A DNA stretch of 64,000 nucleotides. Origin: Colius striatus (lineage: Eukaryota; Chordata; Aves; Coliiformes; Coliidae). The DNA lies in contig NC_084773.1 of NCBI RefSeq assembly GCF_028858725.1, positions 5,322,350 through 5,386,349 on the forward strand, given 5' to 3'. Under the pieces are notes generated by a model, which did not search any database, was not told the origin of the DNA, and worked only from the letters and a program-made list of their open reading frames with translations. How positions within the stretch are numbered: position 1 is the first letter of the stretch; every line of letters starts with the position of its first letter. Below, one piece after another: positions 25,801 to 40,640 of this stretch. The translations under genes were made by a program, and so were the position numbers.

Positions 25801-28800
25801 GTAACACTTTGAACAGAGCTACAGAGGCACCTGTAGATATCTCTAGTGAGAAGATAACACAGAGAGTAGGTGCTGGTACATATGGAAGCAGGAAGACAAG
25901 AGGGGCTCAGGCCACAGCTGGATCACGTGCTGGGGAACAGTTTCACTAGTGTACTTCAGGCATGAACACCATGGACCACACAGCAGCCTGTGGCACAAAA
26001 AGGCACTTTCCTGCGAAACAAATGGGATGTGAAGTCCTCCTGGTTTGACATCTCAGTAACATCTTCTGAGTAACAACATTCAAACACCACCAAGCCACAC
26101 GAGGACTATGTAAATTTTTGTGAGGGATGCTAAGTCCCAGCCCTGCTCGCTTGCAGAGCACAGGGCTGAGCCTGCCCACCTGCCTGGGCCCACAGCATTT
26201 AATCTGAGCTAAGACAGGAAATCAGCAGCTCAGAGGCCCCATTTTATCACACATGTCCGAGATATTAAAAACCTGGGACTGCCCTTCCAAACAAAACATG
26301 CTCATTTGTTAAAACCCAGAAACACTGATCAAAATAAAGAAATGGCTGTTTATATTTTCATTCCAGTGCTACAGAAGTGAAACTGGCAACTGTCATACAG
26401 CCCTGGCAAGGGCTCACTTTCTCCTACTGATACCTTTCCCAAAGCTTTCTGCACAGCCCTTTCTCATGCATCCCTCCAACTGGATCACTGTGTATTTTGT
26501 ACAATTTTTGTTACATAAAAGCTGTACTGAGCATATTATTATTTTACACACTATCCTTTCTCTTCTGTATCTCTCATTAGACCACAAAGAATAAAGAGTT
26601 CACCTCAGCTATCCAATAAACATAAATGCCTGCTGCAAGTCTGAACCAGGCTGAGGTACAGATGTTACACAGAGATAAAGCAGAGCTCTGAGTGATCTAA
26701 GCTGCAATAACCACCTTATAGCTAAGTGTAAAAGATAACGTACTGTTGGAACCACAAAGTAGCAGTGACATGGCATTGATTCAAGTAAACATAAAAACCA
26801 GAACTTTGCCTTAAAGAACAGCCTTTTTAACCAAACATTCCCAATCCTGTGAAAAATCATTCTCTCTGCCAGCATTACTAAGGACTATGCCTATTTTTCC
26901 CTTTCTTGTGCTATATAAGACCTTCTCTTTTTTACATATACTAAAACCCAAACATTTTGGTTTTCAGAGACTATCAGGGCTGTTCTGACTGCCCTTCTTG
27001 AAGAAAGAACAACTGTATTTAAGCCTCATCTTTCAGGCACTCAAGTAAGGCTGGATTCCTTGTCTTTTGATACACATGAAACAGTGAGACAAAACAAAAA
27101 TGAACTTGTGGTGATACAGTTATCTTAGGAAGCCAATACTTTCACTTAGGCTTAATTTAACAGAGCAGGGAACACTAGGAAAGGGAATACATTCACTTTT
27201 CACAGTAGTCTACAATTAACTGCAACACTGAAAATTACCACTAAGCACAACTCTCCACTTCTTCCTTCCTTCCTTGCATGGAAACAAACAGTGCCAGCAT
27301 TTGGAACAAACTGACACAAATACAATACAGCACCATTTTATCATCACACAGCCTCATCACCACCACTGTGCTGACCAGAAGGGAACAATTGCCCTCACAT
27401 CACAGTGCCCCTCTACTACTCTGTCAGTGAGGAAAGGTCAAACAGATGAAAAATTAATCCATGCCTACCTTAAGACACCTTTATTGCTCCACCAGAGATG
27501 TAAAAAAACCCACTGCTGCAAACTAGACCTGTGTCCAAGCTGCTCCATGTGCTTTCTCCAGGAGACACACTAGTATTTACACCTAATGCCTGCCTGATTC
27601 TGTGTAACACCTGCCTGAAGGGCAAGCATTTAGCAGCCTTCACTGGCTAGGTAAAAGGGCCATTTGCCACAGGTGTCCCCCAGTTGCCAATCCAATTGTT
27701 TAAATACTTCACAGAGGTCATCCATCCCCAATGTGAGCTAAACTCAGCACAAAGCTTGGGCAGAACCCAACAGGTATAGGTTCAAGAACCAGAATATTTT
27801 AAAATAATCTGGTCAGGCTTTGTTGTTACTTCAAAGACAATGAAAAATAAAACCCCACCAACTACTTGATGCTTCTCAACCTACAAGACAATATATACAT
27901 ACATGTATATGATATGGATATATCCTTCTGCTAAAGTCACTGAAAAGCCCACGAGCTTGATATGAGCTGTCAGCTTTGGATCTTCAAATAACATGTCTGA
28001 CAGCAGAGACAGGAGTTTGGAGACAAGCACCCACATGAGCTGGTGGGATCAGAGCAAGTTATCCTCCAACTCCTTTTGCAGAGATTTTATCAGAGCTGGG
28101 CAGGAAACGTGCAGGTCATGAGTCACTTGGCATGAGGCACACAGGAACCCCTCCCAACAGTATTAGGATTCAAGGTGGAAAATTACAGGTGGCTTGTAGC
28201 CCAAGGTTGTGTAATAGGTCAGTCTCCACAGCTGCATTTCAGCTACTTCCAACAGGTGTCAATGGGAATGGCTGAAGTGTGGCAAAAGTGGAAGCAGTTC
28301 AGGAAGGTGGTTAAAGGAAGAAACACACCACCTTCATAGTAACAGGTTAGAAGAGAATCACCTCACACAAATATCACTATGAAATGCCATGATTATGGCA
28401 CCTAAACTTAATTGGATGATGTCCTGTCTCTGTAGGATACTCCCTCCCCTGACCGAGGGAAATGCAAGGCAAATGCCTCATCAGCCCCAGGGACTGTTTA
28501 GCATTGCTCCTCCTGGTCAATGGCAGCACAGAAGAGTTAAAGGCAGGACACCAAGGTTAGTGTAGTTCCTAATTTGGATAGGTTTTTCTCAGAGCATTAC
28601 ACCACATTAGTTCACTTCCTCAAGTGGATTTCCTCTCCAGAGTCTGGCGCTACTGCCTTGAATACAGATTTCAGCATCACACAAACATCCCTTCCTCCTC
28701 TTCCCTCACTGTTCAGCTATATTTAAATCCAACCTTAGGGCAGCAAACAGCACAGACTGCAGATTCTCTTGCATTCAGATCTTAAAAAGAAGTGTCATTA

Positions 28801-30464
28801 TCCATAGTCCTAGACAGAGAAGTGGACATTGAAACTATATTCACTTTAGTAGCTGGACCGTTCTGCTCAGCTAGGCACTCAGCTCTCTATTATAAAGCCT
28901 GTAAAAGCCCCTGGCCAGACCTGACAAGCGAAAGATGGGAACAATCCCACTGCCTGTAGCCTTCTTCGTTTTATTAATCCATCTTCTAATGCCATCTGCT
29001 CTTTCTTTTTGATTTGCTGCATGCTCAGGATGAGACTGCAAGCAGTGAACTCTGCATGGGAGGCCCTCCACATCCCAAATAACCCAGATTTGTCTCTTCA
29101 GATATTTCTAAATGAGTGGTACAGAGCATGATGCTGTGGCACTGGTTTTAATGGACATATTTCAAGAGCAGGCTCACATCACTTGAACCTGAATGAAGCC
29201 ACAGTGATGTGCCAAGGTTCTGTCCTGCCATATGGAAGGGTATTTGTGAACCTCTCATAGCTGACTTTCAGAGAAGGCAGCAAAGTCCAGTCCCTTGGGT
29301 GTTGGAATTCTGCAAAGCAGCATTGGGCTCCTAATGCCTTGTGGATGATAGCAGCCTGTGCTTAACCTTTTCCTTCATGGCAGCAAGAAGGCAAACATGC
29401 TGCACCTGCACAGAGGAGGAGAGGAACGGCTGGTAGAAGGACAGGACAGGAGGTGGTGTGTGTATCAAAGTTGTACCAACATCCTAAATGAGCCACAAGT
29501 GAGGAATGTAACTTCTGGAATAAAGACCTTTCATGATTCAGTGCAGGGACTTTATTCTTTTAATGGAAAACACTCTTGTCAATCATGAATAGGAGCATTC
29601 AGGGAAACTCTGGCCGGGTTTTTCAATATATCTTGTGCAACACCATCCAAACTCAATGCGTTTCTGCAATCTGAATGTATGAAAACACTCTTTGGGATTC
29701 ACATCCTTCACCTTTCATTGCTTACTGTCAGACTGAAGTTAAGGCAACAAAAGCTGAACAGATACAAGAACCTCTCTGCAATGACCCCCATCACTGGCAC
29801 AAGTAAGTGGAGAGACTGAGACTCAGCTTGAGAGAGGTGCTGACCCTGTGATTCTGACAAGATACACAGCTCTGTATTTTTGAGGAAAAAGGACTCTGAT
29901 TAGAAACAGTGCCTTGAAATTTCTTTCAACACTGCTATCTGTGCTAACTAGCAAATGCCATTCAGCAAATACTATTCTGATTGGAGAAGTGTGCTTGGGC
30001 TGCTCCATGGATGTCTGCTTTTCCATCCAAAGGAACGTGGGGTTTGACACCCACTGTTTGCTTTTACAAGCTCTCAAGCCTGCAGAGCAGCTCTTGTGCT
30101 GTTGGTTCATACAGAAGATGTGGCAGTGGCACAAGGTAAAAAGACACAGCAAACATTTTCCAAATTTCCATTATTCTGAGGGCACTGCCATTCTGGAATG
30201 TCCATAACTGAGGCAGATTCTCAATATGACTTACAGGAATACACAAACTCTTGAGCACTCAATGTTCTAAGCTCAAACACCTTGCAAAAACACCTAGAAA
30301 GTTTCAATACTGAACATGCATTCAGGGCAAAACTTGCAAGTTGACAACTACCCATTTCTCAGTACTCTCTGAGTCCACTGCTCTGGTTTGGAGTAGACAA
30401 TAACAAAAAGGGAAGGCAAATGAGAGTTGAGCCCTTTGTTTCTGTTACTGCTGAATAATGACAG
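22816..30464. other. Noncoding, gene-free stretch
   Basis: AT-richer intergenic sequence without recognised exons, RNA genes or clear mobile elements. A TATA-rich patch lies at 27890-27925. Confidence 0.4.
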
Positions 30465-30940
30465 GGAACTGCTGGAGAGAGGCCAGTGCAGGGACACCAA
30501 GATGCTCAGGGGACTGGAGCATCTTCCTTATGAGGAAAGGCTGTGAGATCTGGGGCTGTTCAGCCTGGAGAAGAGGAGACTGAGGGGGATCTCATTAATA
30601 TTTACAAATATCTAAATGGTGAATGTCAGGAGGTTGGGGCAGCACTTTTTTCTGTTGTATCTGGTGACAGGACAAGAGGTAATGGGAAGAAGCTGGAACA
30701 CAAAAAGTTCCATTTAAACACAAGGAAAAACTCTTTCAGTGCTAAGGTGAGGGAGCCCTGGCACAGGCTGCCCAGGGAGGGTGTGGAGGCTCCTTCTCTG
30801 GAGCTGGTCTTCAAAACCAGCCTGGACACGTTCCTGTGTGACCTGATCTAAGTGGAGCTGCTTTGGCAGGGAGGTTGGACTGGATGATCTCTAAAGGTCC
30901 TTTCCAACCCCTGCCATTCTAAGATTCTGTGATTCCATGA
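30465..30940 (+). mobile_element. CR1 LINE 3' segment (ORF2 end plus 3' UTR)
   Basis: A fragment of about 475 bp. It encodes the ORF2 C-terminus in pieces ([14 protein letters not shown], then [26 protein letters not shown] and [13 protein letters not shown]). Then come AGGGAGGTTGGACTGGATGA and the ATTCTGTGATTCC tail. The last ORF2 part is open for 102 codons (30543-30851), so it is younger than the copy at 4.3 kb. Confidence 0.92.
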
Positions 30941-33900
30941 AAGTAGGCTTCTTCAAAATGCCTCTGTATTGCTCAGGCAAATGTCCTAAGACAGCTTGGA
31001 ACAGGCATTGTTCGGACAGTTGAGGACAGCATTTTTGTCTCTACAGAGTATTAACACTCTAACCTCCTTTTTCAAATACTGCAGAAAAAGAAAAATGAAC
31101 AAAAATCCCCTTTTCCTGCAGACTACGGATTTGGGTCTTGCAGAATTCAACCACAGCTTTTCACTTCTGGAAACCAGACAGGAATTCAGACATCACATCA
31201 ACCTTCAGCTGATGAAACAGTCTTAGCTTATTGCACCTGTTTACTAGAAACTTTTTCTATCAGTTTTCTAAATCCTCAAATACAGTTTTGGCAACTTCTT
31301 GTCTTCATTTATAGTAGGTAAGACCGGGATTCAACCCTATGTCTCTGGATCTATCAGGTCAAATGGGGAGAAACATCCCCCAAAGTCAATAGCAACTGCA
31401 GGTCACATATCCCCGAGGCTTGTTTCTTATCACACCACTTCTGTGCACCAAAAGGAGAATATAAAACCAAGGTACCAAATCAGCATGTGCACAGGACAGT
31501 TAACTTCACTGTACATAGAACAAATGGGGCAAAGATATTGAAAAAGAGCATGCTAAGAGCTCAGGCCTCTGTGTAAGGACTACAGGTATCCAGCTAGGCT
31601 GCAGAGGAGGAGTAAGGTTGCTGGTCTTGCCAACTATTAGATCACATTGGTGTCAGTCCTTCATGATTTCCTCTCTTCTTAACAAAACTCCCTGCTGCCG
31701 ATCCCACGATCACTTGAAAATGCAGGGCCGGAATGCTTTAGTGAGTTGAAGTCAACAAAAGCTGGCCTCTTTGGAAAGACATATGGGTTCTCACATCATG
31801 GGGTAAGAGCCTCCTCCTCTGGGAAATGCAATTTTTATATTAACTTTATCCCTTCAATGCACAGACTCCATCGATTAACGGCAACTTTCCAACGCTCTGC
31901 TTAGCTTCACTGCCAAGTCAGGATCCTGCTGGGAGACAAATAGCTAAAGTCTATGAGTAAGAGAAAAAATGCTGCACAGAAAAGCAAACTCAGCAGAGCT
32001 ACACCATAGATATTGGGGCAAAATTCAAAGCAGCAGCAGATATTTTTTTCCTCAGATAGGCAATAATACTCCTGCAGCTTTCTCCCTCACGTGGCCTGAT
32101 GCTGTCTGTGTGCACAGCCGGAAGGAATGGTCTGTCTTTGCCCTAAATGCTCATGTCTGATTAAGGGCTGAAAAAAGATATTTGCTCTGCTTGCCCTACT
32201 ATCCCTTCTTTCATCCCTCATGTTTTTTTCCAGTTGGATCTTCTATTTATTGTTTGCTTCTTGCATTCTTCACCCCAATTCCAAAGAACTGCTGTTTCTG
32301 GAAATGCATTTCTGTGTACCACCATTAAGGGCTGAAGTTCTTGTTTTAGCTGGTTGGTTTTTGCTTCTCTATTTACATTTTCCTCTCTTTTTCTAGCCTG
32401 AAAAGTTCAGCTTGTCCTATAGGTGAGTGTTCCTCAGTTCTGACCTGAGATAACAGTTTTTTCAAAACACTTCCAAGAAATTACTTCATTTTCTCTTAAT
32501 CCAAAAATTTACCGACAGGATTTGAAGCTTGTTACAAACCAACGAGCTGGGTTGTGAAAGGATCCTAGCACCTCCTCTGACAAAGGCAGCTCTGCTATAA
32601 CCTTTGCTAACCTTCCTTCTACAATTTCATGCCAGAAGGCTCTCTTGGGAAGTCTCCAGCAAAACTGGAGGCATTCTCAAAACATACCCTAAAATACATC
32701 CTAGTCTTTTACAAACAAGGAATTAGGGACAGAGAGACAAAGCCACGCTACTATGGCCACAACAAATGGCAGCAACTGGGAAGTGGAGAGAGAAGATTTA
32801 GCACGGAGTCCTACTGTGCAAGTTTTGGTTCTAAAAGATGCGTGAAAAGACTCTAAACTTAGTCAATTTGGTGAAGTGTCTGTTCTTAAACACTCGATAC
32901 AGCCAAAGCTGGATGGCTGCACAGCTCAGCTGTCCTGAAACTCACCATCTCCTACAGCTGACTTGTAACTCAGCTATCGATTTAATTATGGCTGCTGATT
33001 GCTGTTTCCATCTCCTGCTGCAACTTGCTCTCCTGCCTACTTCTGGGTCAGGTTGTCTATAGCATCAACATGCATAAAATAAAATGAGACTGTGCCAGAG
33101 GATTAATTTCCTCTCCCTTTGCTACTGCAGGCTCCTCAGACTTCTTTGCAAAGCTCCTGTGGTTTCCATTTCTCCCTTCAAGAGACTGCCCCAGAATCTC
33201 CCTCATCTAGTGGTTGAAAATCTAATTTCCAGGCTAAGTTTATTAATAGCAAATTTGTACCAATTTGTCCTTGTGCTAGCATTGATCTTTATTATAAAAG
33301 ACTTTTTCTTCCCCTCTAGTATTTACTTTGCAATGAAGTGTTTACAGAGAGCCACCACATTCCTCTCCCAGTCTTTGTTTTGCTAGGCAAAACAAACTCA
33401 TCTCTTTTCCTTTTCTCTCATCTGCTAAGCTTTCTGTCCCTTACTCATTCTCCTAGCCCTGTTCTGCACCTGCTCCTGGGCAAGTACATTTTTGTGACAG
33501 AACTGTACGCAGTGTTCTTGGCACCCTTGCATGTGAGTTTTAAACCTCCCTATCTGCAGCAGGACTGTTTCCTTGAAACTATCCTACAACCATATCAGCC
33601 CTGACACTTCGCTACCACATGTTCCTAATGTTATCAAAGCTCCTCTGCTGCCTGCAGGAGCCTCCTCAGCACTCAGCTCATTCCCTCCTCCTCCACTCCC
33701 CCTGCCAGCCTCCCCCCACCCCGTGCACATCCTTCCCACCCAGCTGAGAACACACACAGCCTGAAGCCGGTGCTGAATCCTGGGCTCTCTGCACTCCTGC
33801 AGGAGTTTGCACACACTGCAGGTACCAGTGCACTGCCCTGCTCCTTGGCTTTACAACAAACTCCCCCCAGAGACTCCCCTGACTCTACACCTCCTGGGCC

Positions 33901-36900
33901 TCCTTCCTGTGTTTGTAGGCTCTTCTGAACACCACTGACTCTCTGGCTTCCAACTCAGGATCTTCTATGGCTCAGTCAGTGGTGACAAAAGAATAGAGCC
34001 TCCCCTAGGTCCTCAAACCTTAGACCTCTGTCCTATTCAGAATTACACAGCCAGACCTTGCAAGCTCTAAAATGCAACCAAACAGCTCTTTGAGAATGGC
34101 CAAGTACATCCACACTGACCTTTCCCTGATGCCATGAACAATAGGAACATCTTTTCCTAACATGGGCCAGCTCTCCTCAGGCTTCCCTGCTATTGAAACA
34201 CCACTTAGCTGCTCGTGGGCAAAATTCCTGCTGAATTCATTACACTGGGGTTTCCCTGTCATCCATGTAGCTATGATGTCTCCCAGATGACAGCCTTTTG
34301 CCCAGCCTTTCAAAGATCCAGCATAAACCCAGCCAGGGCAAAAATGGCATACCAAATATTGTTTGAGAACAAAGCAGTTTCATATTTGCATGAAGAATCA
34401 ATTTGGACATGGCTAAATGCAGGTCTTTGCCCAGGGAATAAAGAATTCTTCCTCTTTCCAACCCTCAATATAATTCTGTGAATTGGGACAAGCAGGGATA
34501 TCTGTTGCCTCGTGGAAATAAAACTGAGCACACCCATGGGAACTTGTCCAGTGCTGTTTCAGTGGCCTGCTTCCAGAAACTGCCCTCATACCCTGTTATT
34601 CACTCATGCACTGCTCCCACATCCTTGCAGTAGTCATGGCCTTAAGGTCACACAGCTTGTTCTACACTCACTCAAAAACTCTTACCCTTTTATTCTCTAC
34701 ATTCACAACAAAGCTTTCAGCATCTTTATTTCTACCTTCTGGAAAGCTCAGCCTTCTCTGTTATGTGTTTCTTTCACTGACACTATGAAGATAATGAAAG
34801 TCTTTACAAAACCAGTGGAGTGGGGTGAACATGGCAGCTCTGTCTTGCTAAGAGCAGACCAGTTTCAGCAGCACACTGCTGACTTGTGCTTCTCTGCTGG
34901 GATACTTGACACCTGAAAACTATCAATGCTTGCATTGTGTGCCAACTCCCATGAAAATATCCACTTATAAATCTCACTGCCCCTGCAGTCCTTTCCCGTG
35001 CCACAGCTCAGATCTGCTCCTCCACAGTGGGTGCTATTCCCAAACTGAACATGTTTGCTTAAAACAAAAAAGCAAGCTGCTTCTATGGTGTGTTTGTTTT
35101 CTTTTAACTCTATGGTGTAATAGCTGCATGGATTTAAGACTGCAAAACTCTTCACCTGTGTTGTGAGCCACACTGGGATCTGGTTCCTCCAACTGTGGCT
35201 TCTCACCCATGTCTGCAGTGATGACTTCTGAAAGGGTACCACAGAAAGGCCTCCCTCTATGTGAGCAGCAACAGCCCAGCCACTAGTCATCAAATCTCAA
35301 TGCAAAGGAAATTTGCAATGCATGCAAATCTCATGCCAGGAAAGGCAGCTTTGGCTATTATTAATTTTGCAGCCTTCCAGTCATGCAAGCTACCCTCCTT
35401 GCTCAGGCTCTCCCAGGTTTCATTGGAACACATTTGTGCGCTCATTTGGACAGCCTCTTGTAAAAGAGAAATGGGCAGGACATTTGCCATGTCCTTCACT
35501 TGGAGGGAGGCCTCTGGGGATGAGGTCCAGCAGTGAGAGCACAGCCCTTTCCCCATGTAGGGGGCAGGAAAGCCAGCAGCTGTTTGAACAGCATGCTCCT
35601 GCCTCAGGATAAGGAGAATCCTTTCATACCTGCCATGGTACATTGCAAGCAGTACAAAAGCAGTGAAGGAGCCAAAGAAGGGCAGCTTGTGCAATGGAGG
35701 AATTTTTAGGGCTTTCACTATGGAGACTTGAGTTTAAGTCCTAGTGAGAGATGTTTAAATCTTCCCTAGTCACAATGCTAAGGAGTGTAACAAAAAGTGC
35801 CTTTGCTGGGACAGAAATCCAGTGAGTAGAAATGCACCATCAAAACATCCTCCAAGGAAGAACTTATTTTAAGGACAGATTTATTGTTTTCAATTAGATT
35901 CTGAAAGAGTATTGATTTTGCTAAAAGTTCCTGCCAAAGCTACTTGGAACAGCTTTGTTTCTGGCAGTTCAGAAGCTCTGTTTCAGAACTTCCAAATGGT
36001 ACCTATTTTATCTTAAAGGTTGTTCTCCCACATGCATCGTTATTATCTTGCCCTGACATGACAGAAGTAGTGAAAGATTTTATTACTTTTTAGATCATTA
36101 AGATGAATCACTACTTACTACAGAATGAAATGTGACTTGCTTTTCTAGATGAAGGCATTCCTGGGTGCTGTAATGGCAGTGCCAGACTTTCATTACATTG
36201 CAAACAAGGGACTCCTTGTTCTAGAGAATAAGACGTTTCGGTCATATTAAGCAGCAGCTCCTCTTATCGATCAAACAAAAAGGCCCAAAGTGGTAAGTAA
36301 CTACTGCTTTCTTATATAACATCCATACTGTGACCTACTCCATGTCTTAGCAAATCAGCAGTGTGCATAAGCAGTACAACTTGAACCAGAGAGAACTCAA
36401 AACAAAAATTCAGAAATCCCAGAGCAAAACGTTTCTGTTCCTAAAGCTCTGAATGTGGGACACGGTGTCCTTATAGGAAACTGGGAACAGAGATTTTTTC
36501 ATTCTGATTAAAGAGGGGGAAAAAACCAAACAAACAAGCTTTACAGAGTCAGAACTTCCCAGGAAATGGCAATTCTGAGTTAGGCTGATGCATGTTAATT
36601 CTGAGAAGCCTAAGCAGGGATTTTTTGCTAGGGACGAAGTCCAAGAGGATCAGGATGGAGGGAATTCTGCAGGGATCCACAGCACAAACAGCGAGGTTAT
36701 GGGAGGTCAGGCACAGCTGGGGCTGAGAGCACTCCAGGCCTGAGAAGAGCTTTGGTGGAGGCGTAAGCCACTGCCAGATTAGAGGAGCAAGGAAAAAGGG
36801 GATTGCCTCCACTCTTCTGCCCACTGTCTAGAGAAAAGCAGCAGGTCAGACCTTGAGAGGGAGAAGTGTGTGTACCTCCCACCTCCTGCGTGGGAGGTAC

Positions 36901-39900
36901 AGCAGTATCCACAAACGGATGCTCAAGGCTGTACTGGCAAGTGCCCACACCCTCTAGAAGAGTGCTCGGGAAAAGGCGAACGATCAGCAGCGGAACGGTG
37001 CCTCTCTCCTTGCTTTCCCAGACTCTGCATGAGCAGAGGAAGGTGTCAGCAAGCACCAGCAGCTGCAAAGATGGGATTTCAAGCAGTCATTTTGTGATCA
37101 GGACACCAGCAGCAGGCTACAAGGCATTCATCCAGACACATTCGTCTTTTAATTTTTGTGCTGATGACTTACGAACTTTCATGCTCATGACCTACTCTGG
37201 CCTTAATCCTGGCCCTACTTAGTAACAAAATTACTTACATCATTTAATTTAGCAATTAATACTTCACTAATTTCATTCTAGTTTCCAGCTTTCACAAGTT
37301 TCAAAGGCCACCTCTCCAAAGACAAAACTTTCGCTCTCAAAGTGTTTAAGCTGCTTCTTTCCCACATAGGCAGTGACGGATGGAAAAGCCAAAATAAACT
37401 AATAACTAACTATCTTCATACTCTTGGCTTTATTTCTGGTCAGTAGGACACACAATGAAGCCCTGAAGCAGAACAGATGATATATTTGCTGGGTTTATGG
37501 AACTTAGCATGGAGGTCATTGCACAATTCAGCATCTGTGTCATGTGGATGTGAGCGCGTGCACGCTGCCGAGGTGGGAAACGTGACACTGAACAAAGGGC
37601 TACTGTCTGCTGACATAAAGGAGACAAAACAACTCACTGACCTGGAAGTTAAAGTACAAAATCTACTTTCAGCCTGAGTGCTCGCTGCCCATACACATTA
37701 AATGAAGAAGCCTTGTTTGAGAGAAGTATGATCTTAATCTGCTCTTTCCAAGCAGAGAGGGCACAATGCCAGGACCATGGCCCCTACCCCAGCCAACACC
37801 ATCAGCAGCAAAATCACATGAAGGGTAAGGCAAAACAAAACTCCCCCTTAAATTAGGATTGTTCTGTCACAAGCTTGCTCTAAATTGTCTAGCTTAAAGA
37901 AATGTATTCATGCAAGCCAACAATATTGGCAGGGGGAGAATCACACAACACCGTACCAGCAGAGGAATAGATTACTGAAGGCTTAGAAAGAGATGGAGGA
38001 ACCTGTGAGAAAAGCTTCTAAGCACTGTGACAGCACAAACACACCACAAACTGCAAAGGCTCAGGGAAGCAAGCTCAAAGGCAAAAGGAATGGCGAGAAG
38101 GGAACTCCCAGGTAAGGAGCAGAGCAATATGGAAAAGGAGAACAGGTCTGTCAGCTTAACAGCCTCCAGTCCCTGGAAAGGCTTAAATCAATGGCTGGAT
38201 GCTTGTTTCACAGAATACAAATACCACGTTATCACCAGATGAGACAACTTCAACCCAACTGGAGCCAGTGGGATGACCCCACTGAGGTCAACAGAGTTGT
38301 AACAGCTTACTTTGGATTTACAGCTGGAACATCAAAGCATTACACAAACCTCAGTAATTAATCATCAGCCAAACACCAGGCCAGGGATTTTGTTATAATT
38401 CAAGGCTTTTTCAACAACCCAAGCAACTGTGTTCACAATCTAGACAGTCTTGGATGAACACTTCAGATAAACAGCAAGGATTTTGATGGCAGAGGCCACT
38501 GCTCTACCATGGCTGGGTACTGCAGGTCTCACAGCAGCTCAGGCTGCCAGGTGAGGACTCCACTGCAGCAAGCACTGTGCTATCAGGCTGATGGACAAGC
38601 CCCACTGTGCTCATGCTAGAGCTTATGGACCAAACATAGGAAACAAGCTAAGCATCACAAAAGGAAAAAGAAGCTGGGGAGCTAAATCTCTAGGCAGCAG
38701 CTTACACAAAGTGGAAATGAAAACCTCTCATGAAAGAATTGTTGAAGAAGACATCCCACTAGAAGCAGAGTTCTGCTTCCCTTACACCTAACTGTGCAGC
38801 TAGTGTTTAAAGAAACTCAGGCAAGTGGCACCTTTGTGACACATTCTGAGCAGTGCTCTGCTCTCCATCACCAAGGCTCCTCAGAGTCCTGTGCCCTCCC
38901 ACTCTTACTTGCCTGTGGTCCACCAGAAAGCCATCCTCACAGCAGAAGGGGCTCCATTCACCCTCTGAAGCACAGACATTGAGCAGAGGGGTTCAGAGTT
39001 TCTCCTGTATACAACTTGTACCTTTTGCAGACTCACCCCACATATGTACTTACCATTTTAGAGTGGCAAACCAGGAATGTGGCAGCACAGGCCATCTCTC
39101 CTAAACCTCAGCTTCATTTTAACAAACCTTTTCTCAAGAACCTTGTCTTCTCTAGATAAACATTTAATGGTTTCTTCCTATCCTCCTCCATCACATCTGT
39201 CAGTTGTGTACATCCAGGTCCTGAAGTGTTTAGTAATGGCTGTGTCAGTAACACAGGCTGAAAATTACTCTCATGTTGTGTCTCAAGACTGAGGCTCTTG
39301 AAACTGAACATTTCTTTGGTCACATTCTCCCATCCTTTCTTCATGCAAAGAGGAAGGAACAAGAAAAACTGTTCTTCTTGTACCATCATCCTCCCAAGTG
39401 CCAGCTGGGATGTCTATACTACTTAAAGAACCAGTAAAGGGAAAAATAAGTACAGCTAGAGCTAGGATGCCAAAACTGCCATTAAGAGCACTTGAGCTCT
39501 TCCTCTGACTCTGCTGTGGTTTTTCCTCTGCTGTGTCTCAGTTTCTGGCTACAACTGTTGGCCTCACATACTTAGAAGGCAAACTCTTCTTTGACATGCT
39601 GCAAATTCCAGCCTGGGAACTGAGAATCCCTGCAATGTCTCCTGATGCTCCCTCCCACAGACAGGACTATCTCAGAGCATCCCAGCCACCACAAAGAAAG
39701 GACAAGGCCTGAGAAGCAAGCTGAACACAGAGCAAGTATTTAATGGGGTCATGGCCCCTTCCTCCCCAAGCTGCAGTTTGTTCCCATGCAATTGTTCTAA
39801 GGTTTTCTACAAGGCCTTGATCGTGTAGCCACCACCATCATCCTAATACTGGGGGGGAACTGCAACTAAACTGACACATTGATGCCTGCTCTGCCCAAAG

Positions 39901-40559
39901 TGTTAGGATGAGCACGAGGCACACACGAGTGACCATTCAGGTCTGCTGGTGAAGAGAGAAGGTGAAGCAGATCTTTAGGCCTAGAAGCCACCACAAAGCT
40001 ACAGCTCTGACATCAATCACTCAAAGAAGACAAACCATGAAGACCACATGTGGCAGCACTTCTCTCCACCTGTCTGCAACAGCAACATATTTGATGCTCA
40101 AGCACTGCAGAAGCACCAGTTGCTTTTGTGACCAGGCTGCCCTTTCTCAGCACCCTGCAGCAGGCTGGCTTGGCTGTCTGCCATGCTCTCAGCACACTTA
40201 GAGATGTGTTTGCTGCAGAGAACCTAGTGCTAATACTTAGGCTTACTCCCCCATCCTTTGGTTTTGCGTTGACAGCACTGGAAATCAGCAAAACAAATGT
40301 GATTTATAACATTGCAGCAGGGTGGTGTGCTCTGAAACCAAGAAGCAGATGAGGTGGTTTCCATAAAAGTTGCCTCATTCTTTGCTCTTTCTGGATGTAA
40401 TTGAAGAAGTGGTTGCCATAGGACAGCCACAGTCCTTTCTGAAGTAACTGAACACCCCATGTCCTCTATATGACACACTTACAATGGCCTGTAAGATAGC
40501 AAAAGGATGTTATTCCAACCATAACAGCAGGGAACAGAATAAGCAATAATACACAATAA
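30941..40559. other. Noncoding, gene-free stretch
   Basis: No exon is recognised. Notable local structure is a perfect inverted repeat at 36872-36900. The segment 38120-38330 has traces that might be an old retroelement but could not be assigned. Confidence 0.4.
36872..36900. repeat. Perfect 10-bp inverted repeat with 9-base loop
   Basis: GTACCTCCCA (36872-36881) and TGGGAGGTAC (36891-36900) are exact reverse complements around CCTCCTGCG. A stable GC-rich hairpin is possible on either strand. No open frame or T-run nearby gives it a clear role. Confidence 0.8.
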
Positions 40560-40640
40560 TCCACCCGAGGTCAGGCCTGGAGTTTGTCACACAGCAGGGA
40601 TCTGAATCCAGGTTTGGTGAATTCCAGTACAGGATGGACC
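40560..40640 (+). mobile_element. Possible MIR SINE 3' half
   Basis: GTCACACAGCAGGGATCTGA followed by ATCCAGGTTTGGTGAATTCC resembles the MIR end (GTCACACAGC, GAGCTGGGATTCGAACCCAGG). Confidence 0.35.

Noticed and set aside
38120..38330. Retroelement-like segment (reads SVSLTASSPWKGL, then a stretch resembling old amniote repeats)
   Set aside because: Similarity to the CR1 reverse-transcriptase start covers only about a dozen residues and then stops; too weak to annotate.
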